Origin: Phoenix dactylifera
Taxonomy: Eukaryota; Streptophyta; Magnoliopsida; Arecales; Arecaceae
Length of the DNA: 64,000 nucleotides
Direction of reading: 5' to 3'
NCBI RefSeq assembly: GCF_009389715.1
Contig: NC_052400.1
Span: 19,561,674-19,625,673 of the forward strand
A model generated the notes under the pieces. The model worked only from the letters and a program-made list of their open reading frames with translations, ran no database searches and had not been told where the DNA came from. This document shows, piece by piece, positions 11,182-23,000 of the stretch (positions are counted from its first letter, which is position 1; every line of letters starts with the position of its first letter). A program made the translations under genes and the position numbers.

Positions 11182-12050
11182 TGTTGCTGGAAATTGGACC
11201 CGGGGGCGACCGCGAGCCGAGAGGGGAGGAGCTCCGCTGCTGGAACAGTAGGTGGCGGCGTGTCGGCTGGTGGCGTCCTCCTGGAGAATCCTGCAAGGAA
11301 GCCGGTGGCCGGGATCTCCGGCGCCGGCCCTCCGAAGCTTAAGTCAGAGGGGGCTAGTATATGAGTGGAGTAAAAGAGGAGAATGTTTGTTCCTGTGTGT
11401 CTCCCTCCTTTTTTCTTTCCCCCCAGGTTCCCTTTTATAGAAGGATATTATGTTACTTGAGAGGTGACAGGGTAAATTGTCTTTTTCGTGATAATTGGGC
11501 ACGATCATGCTCATTAATGGCGTTGTGGAGAATAAGACCGGATCAGACCGGAGTCAGCGAACTGTCATGGTTGATCGGACCTGTTGGAGTGGTTGAACCG
11601 CCGGCCGTGGTGGGCCTGGGGTTCGTAGATGGCAAGTGCATTGATTGCTGAGTGAACCGGTGATTAGGGAGAGCCATACGCTTTGATGGCCAGCGATCCG
11701 GAGATCATCTTGAGCTGTTTTCATTTAATGGTTGAGTGCATCGGAGGCCCGCAGGGGTCACATGCATTAATGATAAGGCGTGCCGAAGGCCTGCGGAGGT
11801 CACGTGCCTTAATGGCTTGAGGACGGTAACAGAGTACGGTGGAGTCGGATATCTAGTTGTTAGATCCTCTAGAGGATTAGGCGGGGGTTGGATATTTGGT
11901 AAAGGCATGGGCTCGGCACGGGTGCCGAGCCGAGCCAGTTGCTCAGCGGGGTGTCTCCAGTTTGAGCGCTCCTTGGTCGGGCGCCTTTCTGGTCGGCGCT
12001 CCTTCGTCGGGCGCCTTTAAGCTGGCATGACTTGGGTTTTCCCCCCAACA
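11182..12050 (-). repeat. LTR (869 bp), minus orientation
   Basis: On the minus strand it begins TGTTGGGGGG and ends CCAGCAACA, with TATAAAAGG at about 11431-11439. An R-U5 segment resembling the other LTRs (CTTAAGCTTCGGAGGGCCGG) lies near 11320-11342. No target duplication could be recognised, as expected if the other end of the element is missing. Confidence 0.75.
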
Positions 12051-12165
12051 TATTCCATCTTATTTTATAAATTTATTTAATTTTATATAATATTTATAAT
12101 TTTTTTAACTAATATACTATTAATTTAATTTATCATCTATATACTAATATTTTAGATTATGTATC
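12051..12165. other. AT-rich flank ending in target site GTATC
   Basis: A short very AT-rich stretch between two elements; its last five bases (12161-12165) are the target duplication of the complete Tat element. Confidence 0.8.
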
Positions 12166-12413
12166 TGTTGGGGGAATAAGGTTTTTCCCCCAAATGACAC
12201 GAATGCCCCAAAGAAGCCGCACAATCGTCGACCCTGGAAGGCCGAAGTCGGCACCCGAACTCGGAATCTCCGACCTAAGAGAAACCCCAATGCCCGAGAC
12301 CTACTTTTGTCAGCCACCTACTACGGCTATACGTCTCCGAGGTCCGGCCAGAGACCGTACTATGACGCCCCTCCGGCATTTATGGCGCATGACCGCTGTG
12401 ATCCTCCGGCACA

Positions 12414-12558
12414 CTCCACAATAAATATGGATCTCCAGCTTACTCCACAATAAATATGGATCTCCGGCTTACTCCACAATGAATGCGGATCTCCGGCTTA
12501 CTCCACAATAAATGCGGATCTCCGGCTTACTCCACAATAAATGTGGATCTCCGGCTCA
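12414..12558. repeat. 29-bp minisatellite, five copies, in the LTR U3
   Basis: The unit begins CTCCACAATAAATATGGATC and continues TCCGGCTTA. Copies start at 12414, 12443, 12472, 12501 and 12530, with single-base differences, and the same array is at 24161-24305 in the other LTR. Its upstream position could give promoter-modulating repeats; that is inference. Confidence 0.9.
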
Positions 12559-12840
12559 CTCAACAATTAATGCACGTGACTCCTGTCATCTACGGACTCC
12601 CAGCTCTCCACGGCAAATAAGCCCAGCAGGGTCTAGTCAACTGTGATAAGTCTCTGATCTCGGCCATACCTCCGACACTGATGCAATAAATTCGCCTGGT
12701 AGCGTGCTAGTTCGGGTTGTACAACGCCCTCATCGCCGACATCAGTGCAATTATTCGCCTGACCAAGCGCCGACCTGAACGACATGCCGAGCCGTACTAC
12801 GGCTTCGCCCCGTTACATCGCAGGTAAACCGACCCCCGGT

Positions 12841-12850
12841 CTATAAAAGG
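12841..12850 (+). promoter_or_regulatory. LTR TATA box
   Basis: CTATAAAAGG lies about 310 bp before the LTR end, upstream of the GC-rich R-U5 segment. It is the likely core promoter for the genomic transcript; the copy in the 3' LTR is at 24588-24597. Confidence 0.75.
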
Positions 12851-13160
12851 GGGTTGGAAAATCGATACTGGGGACGGGCACTGTTTACCTCTACTCTACA
12901 CGATTTGCCCCCTCCCTGACTTGAGCGTCGGAGGGCCGGCGCCGGAAGACCCGGCCACCGGCTCGTGTGCAGGCACCCAGACGGAGGACGCCGCCCACTG
13001 TCGGATCGTCGCCCAGCCGCGGGAATCAGCCGCTCCTTCTCGCCGATCGCCCCAGACGGAGGACGCCGCCCGTCGACGGACCACCGCCCCGCCGTGAGTA
13101 ACCACCTCCCGCTCCCTCTCCTCGACCGAAGATTGCCCCCGGGTCCAATTTCCAGCAACA

Positions 13161-13180
13161 GTTGGCGCTAGAGGAAGGGA
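13161..13180 (+). other. Primer-binding site
   Basis: TTGGCGCTAGAGGAAGGGA directly follows the LTR. It begins with TGG, as expected for pairing with the CCA end of a tRNA. The same motif occurs at the two minus-strand elements (around 11162-11181 and 31475-31493). The tRNA identity was not determined. Confidence 0.7.
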
Positions 13181-13193
13181 CCGAGTAGCAGTC

Positions 13194-16100
13194 ATGAAGT
13201 TGAGAAGTAAGGGAGCCTCTAACGTCTCCCGGCGTCCCCCGCAAAGTCCTGGACACTCCGTCCAGAATTCCCCAACTCCAGCTGACCCAGGTCCTCAGGT
13301 CCAGCTGGAACAGTTCAATGCCCTGGTACAGCAAGTCCAGGCCCTGGCCGCCGCCGTGCAGGGCCTACGGCGCGTGGAAGCTTCATCGGCGCTTCCCCCG
13401 CAGGCCCAGGCCCCGCCGGAGTGTCTCCCCAACGGCCCGGTTCTCCCCAGTCAAAATCTGCATGGCTCCTCCAGAGCCAACAACGGAGAACGGGCTACTC
13501 CCCGTAGGGAGTTACCGAGAGAAGGTTTCGATCGGAGACCCCAACTTTCCGAGGCGGAGTCAGCCCCGGACCGCCAAGGGCCGGCGCAAACCACAACGAC
13601 AATCCCACGGGTGGGGGAGCTCGACCGAAAAGTTGAGCATCTGGAGCGCCAGATTGCGGCACTCCACGGCAAGAAGGCAAGACAGGAAGGGGACTTTGAG
13701 TTCACTGCCAAGTCCCCCTTCTCCCGCCAGATCGAGGACGAGCCGGTTCCCGTGAGATTCAAAATGCCTCAGGTGGAGCCCTACAGCGGAATCACCGACC
13801 CCCTCGACCACTTGGAGAGTTATCGGGCCCTCATGGCCCTACAAGGGTCCTCGGAGGCCATACTCTGCAAAGCCTTTCCAGCGACCCTCCGAAGGACCGC
13901 TCGGCTTTGGTTTTCTGGACTGAAGCCGAACACGGTGTCCTCCTTTGAGCAGCTCGGCAGGCAGTTCGCCACCAACTTTGCTGCCAGCCGGCGCCAGCGA
14001 CGGACATCAGACTCCCTCCTGGACATCAAGCAGAAGGAGGGGGAGTCCCTCAAAGAGTACCTGGACCGCTTTACCGCCGCCACATGGGAGGTCCGCGAGC
14101 TAGACCAGTCGATAGCCATGTCGGCTCTGAAAACTGGGGTTCGCTCCTACCGATTCCTCTTCTCCATCGAGAAGAGCTTCCCGGCCGACTTCACCGAAAT
14201 GCTGGCCCGAGCCCGGAAGTATGCCAAGACCGAGGAGGCAGTCGCCTCCAGGCGGGGAGCAATCGAGCCCGCCTCTAAGAAGCAGAAGAAGCGCCGCGAG
14301 GAGCGCGGCCGACAAAGGAGCCGGTCTCCCCGCAGAGAGAAAAATCTCCCCAGACTGAGGAGTCCGCCCCGTCAGCAGGGGCGACCTCAGCAGAGGACAC
14401 CTCCTCGTCCGAGGTCTCCACCACGGCCCCGGACGTACCAGGCGAGGTACGAGAACTATACACCCGTCAATGCTCCCCGGGCCGAGATCCTGATGGAAAT
14501 TGAGGGTCGGGACTTCTTCCGACCCCCGCCTCCTATGCGAGACACGGGATTTCCCCGAAATACCAGGAAGTATTGCCGCTTCCACCGAGACCGTGGGCAC
14601 GACACGGAGGACTGCTTCCAACTCCGGGACGAGATAGAAGCGCTCATCCGACGGGGAGTACTCAACCGGTTCGTGAGGAATCGACCTGAGGAAAGAAGGC
14701 CGGCGGAGAATGTCGCACCAACCGAAAATCCAGGCGACAACAGGCCCATCGCCGGCACCATCAACATGATCGGGCGGGCCTCGGCAGGAACGGCCGCCCA
14801 GGGAACACCCCCGAAGCGCCCACGTACTGATGAAGTCATCTCGTTCTCGGACGAGGACTTAGAAGGGGTCGAGACCCCTCACGATGACGCTGTGGTCATC
14901 TCCATGATTGTAAATAGGTTTGATGTAAAGCGTGTCCTAGTTGACAATGGAAGTTCAGCCAACATTTTGTACTACCATGCCTACCAAAAAATGGGGTTGA
15001 CAGGAGGACATCTCCGGAGAATCAATGCCCCGCTAGTCGGGTTTACCGGAGATGCGGTCTCGGTTGAAGGTGAGGCTAGCTTCCTTGTCACAGTTGGCCT
15101 CGCCCCCCGGGAGAGCACTGTGAGGATGGACTTCTTGGTGGTCCGTCTGCCCTCGGTCTACAACGCCATCCTTGGGCGCCCAGGGTTAAACACCCTTCGA
15201 GCCGTGGTTTCAACTCGCCATTTACTCATGCGGTTCCCCACCGGCCAAGGAGTAGGCGAGGTCCGCGGAGACCAACTGGTCACCAAGCAATGCTACATGG
15301 CGGCCCACACAGTGAAACAACCAGCTGAGGCGCCAGACCGCCCGACGCGCCCCTCACTCCCCATAGAAACCCTCGATGCGAGGGACACCCCCTGGAAGAA
15401 GCAAGTAGAGCCCGGTGAGCTCCTTATTCAAATCCCACTACGAGAAAATTTTTCCAAGCTAACCGTGCAGGTCGGCTCCGGCCTCGGCGCCCATGAGAGG
15501 GATCGCCTCGTCAGCTTCCTGCGGGATAATGCCGACGTCTTCGCCTGGTCGCCCGCGGACGTGCCAGGAATTGACCCTGAGGTCATGGTCCACCGACTTC
15601 AGGTGAAACCAACCAGCAGGCCTGTAAAGCAGAAGAAAAGAGGCTCCGCCCCCGAGCGACAACGAGCTGCGGCCGAGGAGGTGGACAAACTCCTTGGAGC
15701 CGGCTTCATCCGGGAGGTCTCCTACCCGGACTGGCTCGCCAACATAGTCCTCGTAAAGAAGGCTAACGGAAAATGGCGTATGTGTGTGGACTACACCGAC
15801 CTGAACAAGGCCTGCCCAAAAGACAGTTTCCCCCTCCCGAGCATCGACCAGCTCGTCGACTCCACCTCAGGACACCAACTGCTAACTTTTATGGACGCCT
15901 TTTCAGGATACAATCAAATCCGAATGGCGCCAGAAGACGAGGAGAAGACGGCCTTCATCACCGACAAGGGCACCTACTGCTATAAGGTGATGCCCTTTGG
16001 CCTGAAAAACGCTGGGGCCACCTATCAGAGGCTGGTCAGCCAGATTTTTAAAGACCAGATCGGCCGGAACATGGAAGTCTACGTGGACGACATGTTGGTG

Positions 16101-16547
16101 AAGAGCCGAGCGGCGGAACACCACATAGCCGATCTCGACGAGACGTTCGCCAAGCTCAGAAAATATCAAATGAAACTCAATCCGGCGAAGTGCGCGTTCG
16201 GGGTCACCTCGGGCAAGTTCCTGGGTTTCATAGTGACCCAGCGCGGAATTGAGGCCAACCCGGAGAAAATCCGGGCACTGCAAGAGATGTCGCCTCCAAA
16301 GACAGTTAAGGAGGTGCAGCGGCTCGCGGGGCGGGTAGCCGCCCTGGGAAGGTTCGTCTCTCGGTCAGCCGAGCGTTGCCTCCCCTTCTTCAAGAGCCTC
16401 AAACGGCCGAAAGACTTCCGGTGGACAGAAGAATGCCAGCAGGCCTTTGAAGATCTTCGGAGCCTTCTGGCTTCTCCCCGCTGCTCACCAAGCCCCGGAA
16501 AGGCGAGGTCCTTTACTTATATCTGGCCGCCTCCCCAGCCGCAGTGA
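13194..16547 (+). pseudogene. Tat element Gag-protease-reverse transcriptase reading frame (frame broken at its 3' end)
   Basis: The frame starts at ATG 13194, 33 bp after the LTR, and runs 1,117 codons. A retrotransposon Gag domain lies at about 183-330 (RFKMPQVEPYSG, LWFSGLKPNTVSSFEQL), followed by an Arg/Pro-rich basic stretch. A zinc-knuckle-like C-x2-H-x4-H-x4-C is at about 461-474. The aspartic protease motif VLVDNGSSANIL is near 580-591, with DNGS in place of the usual DTG/DSG. The RT domain runs from about 820, with VDYTDLNKACPKDSFPLP and the catalytic YVDD at 963-966. About 22 codons before the stop the frame leaves the conserved sequence at a C-run (16476-16479), and RNase H continues in another frame. 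Gag, protease and RT appear intact, so a truncated polyprotein could still be made. Confidence 0.93.
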
Positions 16548-18640
16548 GCTCAGTTCTCGTCCGGGAAGAGGACAAGCTCCAAAAGCCGGTCTATTACACC
16601 AGCCGGGTTCTCAGGGATGCCGAGACCCGATATTCTAAACTTGAGAAGACCATCTTAGCTCTCATCATCTCGGCTCGGAGACTCGGGCCTTACTTCCAAG
16701 CCCACACGATAGCTATATTGACCGACCAGCCCATAAAGCAAATATTGCAGAGGTCGGATCGTGCGGGGAGGATCGCCAAATGGGCGGTCGAGCTCGGAGA
16801 ATTCGACCTCGAATATCGGCCCAGGCCGGCTATCAAAGCTCAGATACTCGCCGACTTCATCGTGGAGTGCACCCTTCCGGACGACCCCGACCTGCCATCT
16901 GGACCCGCGGAGGAGGCCCCGAGGCAGCCATGGGTCCTGCACTCGGACGGGTCTTCGACCTCGGGGGGTAGCGGGGCCGGACTTATCCTCACTAGTCCAG
17001 ACGGAGTGGTGGCTGAGCAAGCCCTGCGCCTCGAGTTCCCGGCCTCGAACAATGAGGCCGAGTATGAGGCCCTCATCGCCGGGCTCAAACTGGCGAAAGA
17101 ACTAAACGTGGGAGACTTGACGGCATTCAGCGACTCCCAGCTGGTGGTGAACCAGGTCCAAGGAGATTTTGAAGCTAAAGAGCCATCCATGCAAAAGTAT
17201 CTCCAAAAGGTGCGGGAACTCATATCTGCCCTGAATTCTTTCAACATTCAGTACATTCCCAGAACGGAAAACCTCAGGACAGACCAGCTATCCAAGCTGG
17301 CAAGCTCCCGCATGAGCGAGCTTCCTAAGGGAACCGCGCTCGAGTATCTTCAGACCCCCAGCACGGAGGGACCCGAGCCTACCATGTGCATCGGCTCCGA
17401 GCCAAGCTGGATCGACGGGCTCGTCTGCTACCTTCAGGACGGAACCCTACCTCATGACGAGATGGAGGCTCGCCGAATCAAGCGCCAGGCCCCCCGGTAT
17501 GTCCTATACGAGAACAGGCTCTATCGACGATCATTTACTTCCCCCCTTCTCAGATGCCTCCGCCCCTCCGAGGCGGACTATGCTCTCCGAGAGGTCCATG
17601 AAGGGATCTGCGGAAATCACCTGGGGGGCCGGGCCTTGGCCCATAAGATCCTGCGGCAGGGATATTACTGGCCCACACTCCAAAAAGACGCAACAGATTT
17701 CGTCCGCAAGTGCGATCGGTGCCAGTGAAACGCCAATATCCAGCGCCGACCTTCAGCTCTGCTGACCTCCATCATCGCCCCCTGGCCGTTTGCCCAATGG
17801 GGGATCGACATCCTGGGGCCCTTTCCCCTCGCCACCGGACAGAGAAAGTTCCTGGTCGTCTCCATCGACTATTTCACCAAATGGGTCGAGGCCGAACCTG
17901 TCGCCCGGATCACCGAGCAAAAGATGCGGGATTTCGTGTGAAAGTCTATAATCTGCCGATTCGGACTACCCCGTATCCTTATATCTGATAATGGTCGACA
18001 ATTTGACAATATTCATTTCAGGGAGTTTTGCTCTGAACTCGGCATTGATCATCGCTTCACCTCGGTTGCCCATCCCCAGACAAACGGGGAAACCGAGGTA
18101 ACTAACCGAACTATTTTGCAGGGACTTAAAGCTAGGCTTGATCGGTCCAAAGGACAGTGGGTCGAGGACTTGTACAATGTCCTTTGGGCGTACCGGACCA
18201 CGTTCCGACTACCCACGGGAGAGACCCCCTTCAACCTAGCATACGGCACTGAGGCCGTCATCCCGCTGGAGATCGGCCTGCCTTCTCCCAGAATGGAGCA
18301 TTACGACCCCGACACCAACTCTTCCCAGCTAAGGAGCAACTTGGACCTTGTCGAAGAAACGAGAGAGATCGCCCGGGTTCGCATGGCGAGATACCAACAG
18401 CGAACGGCCCAATACTACAACTCCAGAGTCAAGCCCAAGCTCTTCAAAGTAGGGGACCTCGTCCTCAGGAGAGCCGAGGCTTCTCAACCGACCGAGCAAG
18501 GAAAGCTCGCCCCAAATTGGGAAGGGCCGTATCAAATCGCCCGGGTACAACGACCAGGGGCGTACAAATTGAAGTCCCTGGAGGGGACTCTGATCCCACG
18601 AAGCTGGAACTCCGAGAATCTACGGATGTATTACCAATGA
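16480..18640 (+). pseudogene. Tat element RNase H - second RNase H - integrase, interrupted by two TGA codons
   Basis: This continues Pol in the frame open at 16544-17728, reading on to 18640. The gypsy RNase H comes first (YYTSRVLRDAETRYSKLEK, ILTDQPIKQIL). After a linker comes a second RNase H with LHSDGSSTSGG, NNEAEYEALIAGL, FSDSQLVVNQV and RTDQLSKLAS, which supply the acidic residues. Integrase follows, with an HHCC zinc module (HEGICGNH ... CDRC at about 17597-17724) and a DDE core (WGIDILGPFP, LISDNGRQF, HPQTNGETEV). In-frame TGA codons fall at 17726-17728, just after the zinc module, and at 17939-17941, between the first and second catalytic Asp. The last stretch, 18116-18640, is open and ends with a GDLVLRR-type C-terminal domain. 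No complete integrase can come from this copy without readthrough. Confidence 0.92.
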
Positions 18641-18869
18641 AACCCTAAGGGGTTCAAAACAATCAGGACAATGGACTCAGCTCCTTTTTCTGCAAATATT
18701 TCTCTCACCTTGATAACTGTAATCCTCTTTTAATATTGGGTCGTCTGTGATCCTCAGATTCCCCGGCCAAAATCGGGATGCCTCGAGGCTCGACCGTAGA
18801 GTCCCAAACTCCCTCGACCTCGGGAAGAATCGCAAGAACGATGAGACGTGGAATGGAGCAGGATTCCTC

Positions 18870-19699
18870 GACTTAGGCCGAGATGCCCCGAGTGTCGACA
18901 GTGCGTGCCCAGACCCCTCGACACTTCGGGAAGACGGGGTAGTACCTTCGCGGCCCCCCGTGGCGCTCATCACCAACAACGGGGTAGTACCTTCGCGGCC
19001 CCCCGTAGCGCCCCCTCGACTAAGGTCGGGATGCCCCGAGGGTCGACCGTAGAGAACCAGACTCCCTCGACCTCGGGAAGGCGCCGTGAGGGGTGGAAAG
19101 GGTGGCTCCACCTGGGGCGCCACGAAGTGGACCCCCAGGAGCGGTCGACGATCCCCGATCCCCGAAGCGAGCGATCCCTCGACTAAGGTCGAGATGCCCC
19201 GAGTGTCGACAGTGCGTACCCAGACCCCTCGACACTTCGGGAAGACGGGGTAGTACCTTCGCGGCCCCCCGTGGCGCTCATCACCAACAACGGGGTAGTA
19301 CCTTCGCGGCCCCCCGTAGCGCCCCCTCGACTAAGGTCGGGATGCCCCGAGGGTCGACCGTAGAGAACCAGACTCCCTCGACCTCGGGAAGGCGCCGTGA
19401 GGGGTGGAAAGGGTGGCTCCACCTGGGGCGCCACGAAGTGGACCCCCAGGAGCGGTCGACGATCCCCGATCCCCGAAGCGAGCGATCCCTCGACAAAGGT
19501 CGAGATGCCCCGAGTGTCGACAGTGCGTACCCAGACCCCTCGACACTTCGGGAAGACGGGGTAGTACCTTCGCGGCCCCCCGTGGCGCTCATCACCAACA
19601 ACGGGGTAGTACCTTCGCGGCCCCCCGTAGCGCCCCCTCGACTAAGGTCGGGATGCCCCGAGGGTCGACCGTAGAGAACCAGACTCCCTCGACCTCGGG
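18870..19699. repeat. 311-bp tandem array, about 2.7 copies, in the 3' region of the Tat element
   Basis: GAGATGCCCCGAGTGTCGAC occurs at 18880, 19191 and 19502, exactly 311 bp apart, and the copies are nearly identical. Within each unit GGGGTAGTACCTTCGCGGCC occurs twice. Diverged relatives of the unit flank the array at about 18760-18870 and 19740-19815. Identical open frames of 60 to 190 codons on both strands are by-products of the repeat. Tandem repeats in this position are known in Tat/Ogre-type elements. Confidence 0.93.
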
Positions 19700-20863
19700 A
19701 GGTACCACAGGTCAGCAAAGCGTCCGCAGACCCGCCGACCTGACACAAGACCCCTCGACCAAGGTTGAGGTGCCCCGAGGTCCGACCACTGGGTCTCAAA
19801 CTCCCTCGACCTCGCAAAGAGCTACAAATCAATAAAGTCTCCCCAAGCCCTCTCAACCTCGGCGGGTGCTGTCGGGTCCGTGAGAAGCCCGAGCCCCCTT
19901 AAAGTCAAAAATGACTCCGCAGGTCGACAAGGAAGGGAAGCAGCCTACTCCACCATGCGAAGCATAACTCTGAGAATGAAAGAGGTACATTCAACTGGAC
20001 GCCCTCCTTGTCAAATTTTATTTACATATTACTGAGCGGAATCTTAATGTTGGAGCCTTATCTCGCCCCAAAGTCGGGCCTCTCTAATGGGTCGGCTTAG
20101 GGTCGACCTCCTAATTACATTATGCATGCACCGTTCGTCAAGCCTCCGAAACTGGTACAGAGGATTTCATAAATTAGTGCCCAACTCGGCTCTTCGATGT
20201 AAACTCCTACGTCCGGCTGAAAAAGTGGTCCCGGCCACGAATGTGCCAGCCAAACGCGGGTACCAAGGCAATCTCTGGAAACCCAGCCTTGCTCACCGAA
20301 GCCTCGGCAGAGTCCGAGAACAATAACTACGAAAACCGTCGGTAATGACCTGCCTATTGGCCCGCGCTCCCTCTGAGGGGTTTGGAGTTAAGTTCGGAGA
20401 CCCGACTAAACTCCCCGATTAGCGGCACGCACAGACCTAGTCCGGTCTTAGTTAAAGGGCTAAGGCCCGACCTCGATGCCTTGGGACTCCCCTAAAGGCT
20501 AAACGCAATGACCTCCACGACTCCCAAATCCGAGCTATAGGACTTAGAGAAATTTTCTAAAAAACTCAAGACTCAGAGCTCCTCTTCGTCGGGATGACTG
20601 GAACCCGAGAAGGCTAAGATGTAGCCCGGGAAGAAGGACAACTTCGTTAAGCAGCCCGGAAATTAAAATGCGAAGCTAGGCCATCGAGGCGGTTCGCTAA
20701 GGCCCTGGCCTCGGTCATGACAACAGAGGAAAAGATGAACACGGAATGGCAAAAATACTTTTTCATTAACAAAGGGCCGGAAGGCCAATTACAAAACTGG
20801 AAGTCGGCCGCTCAAGGGCCGACCCCGGATACAATGAAAAAGAAAAGAAAAATATGCTATGTC
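19700..20863. other. Non-coding spacer of the Tat element
   Basis: No conserved frame is seen between the tandem array and the end of the antisense gene. It probably contains the 3' UTR of the antisense gene (minus strand) and part of the 3' UTR of the sense transcript. Confidence 0.6.
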
Positions 20864-23000
20864 CTAAGCGGCGGGAGCCACATCCGGGGGGTCGTCCGGC
20901 ACATTGATGACCTCAAGACCTTCCTCCGGAACAGGCTCGGGGTCGGGAGCAGGAGCTTCGGGCACCACCTCCGGGACAGCGTCCGTCTCGGCCGCCAGAG
21001 CCACCTCCATGACACCGTCCGCCTCGGCTACCCCCGTCGAAGGCTCGGCGGGGTCTTGCTCATATATTCCCGCCTCGGATGTCAGGATAGTGGGAAGGGC
21101 TCGCACGTCGGACCCCCAGCCCCGGTCCTCCCTCGGACGGACCGTCGAGAAGTCGTACTGAGGGCAGTACAGGCGCACCTGCTCTCGGAAGTTCTCGAAG
21201 CCTCGAAGGAAACCGTCGACCGTCTCCTCCTCCAACATGTCGCGGAACTCTTGCGACTCTTTGAAGAGCTCCACGGCGTGCTCGGCTCGTTCGAGAGCCC
21301 TCCTCTCCCGGGCCTCAAGTTGCTCGAGTCGGAGGCGAAGGGCCCTCTCCTCATACTCGAGGGCCGCGACCCTGGCCTGGACCTCCCCCAAGCGCGCCTC
21401 CGTGCCGCGCATGGTTGCCTTGGTCATGGCGTGAGCCGCCTTCTCCTCCTCAAGCGCCCCCACCATGGCAAGACGCTCGGCCTCGGTGGCCGCCCACCGA
21501 GCCTCGGCAGCGGCCGACACCGCTTCTAGCTCGGCGATTCTTTTCTTAGCCGGCTCCAGCTGCTGGCCGAGCTGCCGAACTTCTTCCCGATACCCGTGGG
21601 CGAGGAACGCCATGGTGTCGAGCTCGAGAATATGCTGAAAAAAAAAAAAAAAAAAGAAGAAGCGAGGGTATTGTGAGTTGAAAGGCACGTATGCACGCTA
21701 ATAACTCCGGAAAATTAAGAAGGGAACTTACCCGGGCCGTGCTACAGTAAGCACTGCCGGCGACCTCCTCCAGCGAAATCCCCCGGAACACGGCCCGGTC
21801 CGCTGGAAGCACTGCACGCCGCAACATGGAGCGTGCGACCTCGGCGTCCTGAAGGGCCGAGCTCCCCTCAGGAACGGAAGAGTCTGGCTCAACCGACTCT
21901 TCTCGGAAAGCTCGGGAAGAGCTCGGCACGATCGGACCCGAGGTCCCGGAGCCGCTCGCCTCGGGGCCTCGGGCAGGCCTGGGTCCTGGCTGCTGCGGCC
22001 GGGCCACGGATGATTCCCCCCGCTGGGCAAGGGGGGCAGGGCAAGGAGGGGCCGATGGGCTCGCACCACTGACCACCCGCTCCCGCCTCGGGTCGGCCGC
22101 AGGGGCCCCCGTCTCGGGGCCACTCGTCCCGGCCGACGAGGAAGCGCCGTCTGTCCTCGCCCTCCTCCGAGGCTGGGGATTAGCCCCCCCGGCCTCGGCC
22201 TCCCGCCTCCTCAGGCGGGAAAAAAGCGACGTGTTACTGGTCGGCATGCGGGGAATATCTGAAATCAAAAATTTTGTTAAGTGTCAGGCCAGTGGCAGTA
22301 AAAGCGAAAGACAAAGAATGAAAATAACGTAGCCGCCCTTACCCTCGGGGCGCGCCGAGCTCAGACCCACGCTCGCCAGGGCGTCCTCCCGCAGGAGCTC
22401 GGTCAGGTCGTTGCCCCTCCCGAGGGCTCGCACAGAGTCTAGGATCCTCAGCTCCCTCCCCGTGGGCTCGGAGAGTCTGTTGAGGGCCTTCAGCCGTGGG
22501 TGTCCCCACCTCGGCTCAAACCCCCAAGGCGCCGCGGACGCCAGGAAGAAAAACTTCACCTTCCACTCGTGGATCGAGGAAGGGGCGCCCCGGAAGAGTG
22601 ACATACCGCCCCGAAAGGCGAAATATAGCCACCCTGCGTCCGCCGGGTTCTTCTTTAACAGAAAACACCGGCGGAAAAGGCCTACCGTGATCGGGATCCC
22701 GTGCCCGAGGCACAGGGACAAAAACCCGATTATGGTCCTCCATGAGTTCGGAGCCAACTGCGCCGGGACGAGCTGGTACTCGGCCAGCAAGCTGCTCACG
22801 AACTCATGGGTGGGAAAACGCAGGCCCGCCCAGAGTGTCTCGCGGTAAACCGCGATCCGACCTGGGGGCGGCTGCGTCACCCTGTCCCCCGGCCCTGCGG
22901 TTTCAAGACGAAACCCGGGCTGGAAGAAGAAACGGGAGCGGATTGTCTCCAGTTCCTCCTCTGACATATTCGACCCAACTTCTTCGGGACCGAGACTCAT
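20864..23000 (-). CDS. Antisense spliced gene of the Tat element: PF04195-like domain and coiled-coil protein (651 aa)
   Basis: Three minus-strand exons, 23000-22343, 22258-21732 and 21634-20864, join at GT-AG sites (GGTAAGG/TTTCAG and GGTAAGTT/polyT-CAG) into an uninterrupted frame of 652 codons including the stop. Residues about 50-175 (VYRETLWAGLRFPTHEFVSS, LVPAQLAPNSWRTIIGFLSL, HEWKVKFFFL) resemble Pfam PF04195, 'putative gypsy type transposon'. Exon 2 encodes a Ser/Pro/Arg-rich linker with a basic RRREAEA/PRRRARTD patch. Exon 3 encodes a long coiled coil (REEVRQLGQQLEPAKKRIAE through EQLEARERRALERAEHAVEL), then FRDMLEEETVDGFLRGFENF and an acidic, Pro-rich tail. It lies opposite to pol between integrase and the 3' LTR, where antisense ORFs are known in Tat elements. 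The role is unknown; DNA or Gag binding and transcript interference are guesses. It looks intact although pol is broken. An ATG at 23000 was chosen because no ATG further upstream continues the frame. Confidence 0.8.

Larger units (their letters stand above)
10850..12050 (-). mobile_element. Truncated minus-strand Ty3/gypsy element: one LTR, PBS and a short internal stub
   Basis: An LTR (11182-12050) is followed, reading leftward, by a primer-binding site (11162-11181) like that of the complete element, then by about 300 bp unlike any retrotransposon coding sequence. No second LTR is seen to the left, so the element is truncated or rearranged. The left boundary is a guess. Confidence 0.6.
12166..13160 (+). 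repeat. 5' LTR of the complete Tat element (995 bp)
   Basis: Starts TGTTGGGGG and ends CCAGCAACA. It holds a five-copy 29-bp minisatellite in U3, a TATA box and a GC-rich R-U5. It matches 23913-24907 base for base as far as I could compare. Open frames at 12194-12424 + and 12841-13158 - recur identically in the other LTR and are not genes. Confidence 0.95.

Noticed and set aside
12841..13158. 105-codon minus-strand frame, also at 24588-24905
   Set aside because: It lies wholly within the LTR and is duplicated with it; GC-rich U5 sequence gives chance open frames.
18870..19699. Evenly spaced repeats considered as a CRISPR-like array
   Set aside because: The unit is 311 bp with no unique spacers, in a plant retrotransposon.
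18677..19856. Overlapping frames of 70-193 codons on both strands
   Set aside because: All are made by the 311-bp tandem repeat; the same peptides recur in each copy and none has a known domain.
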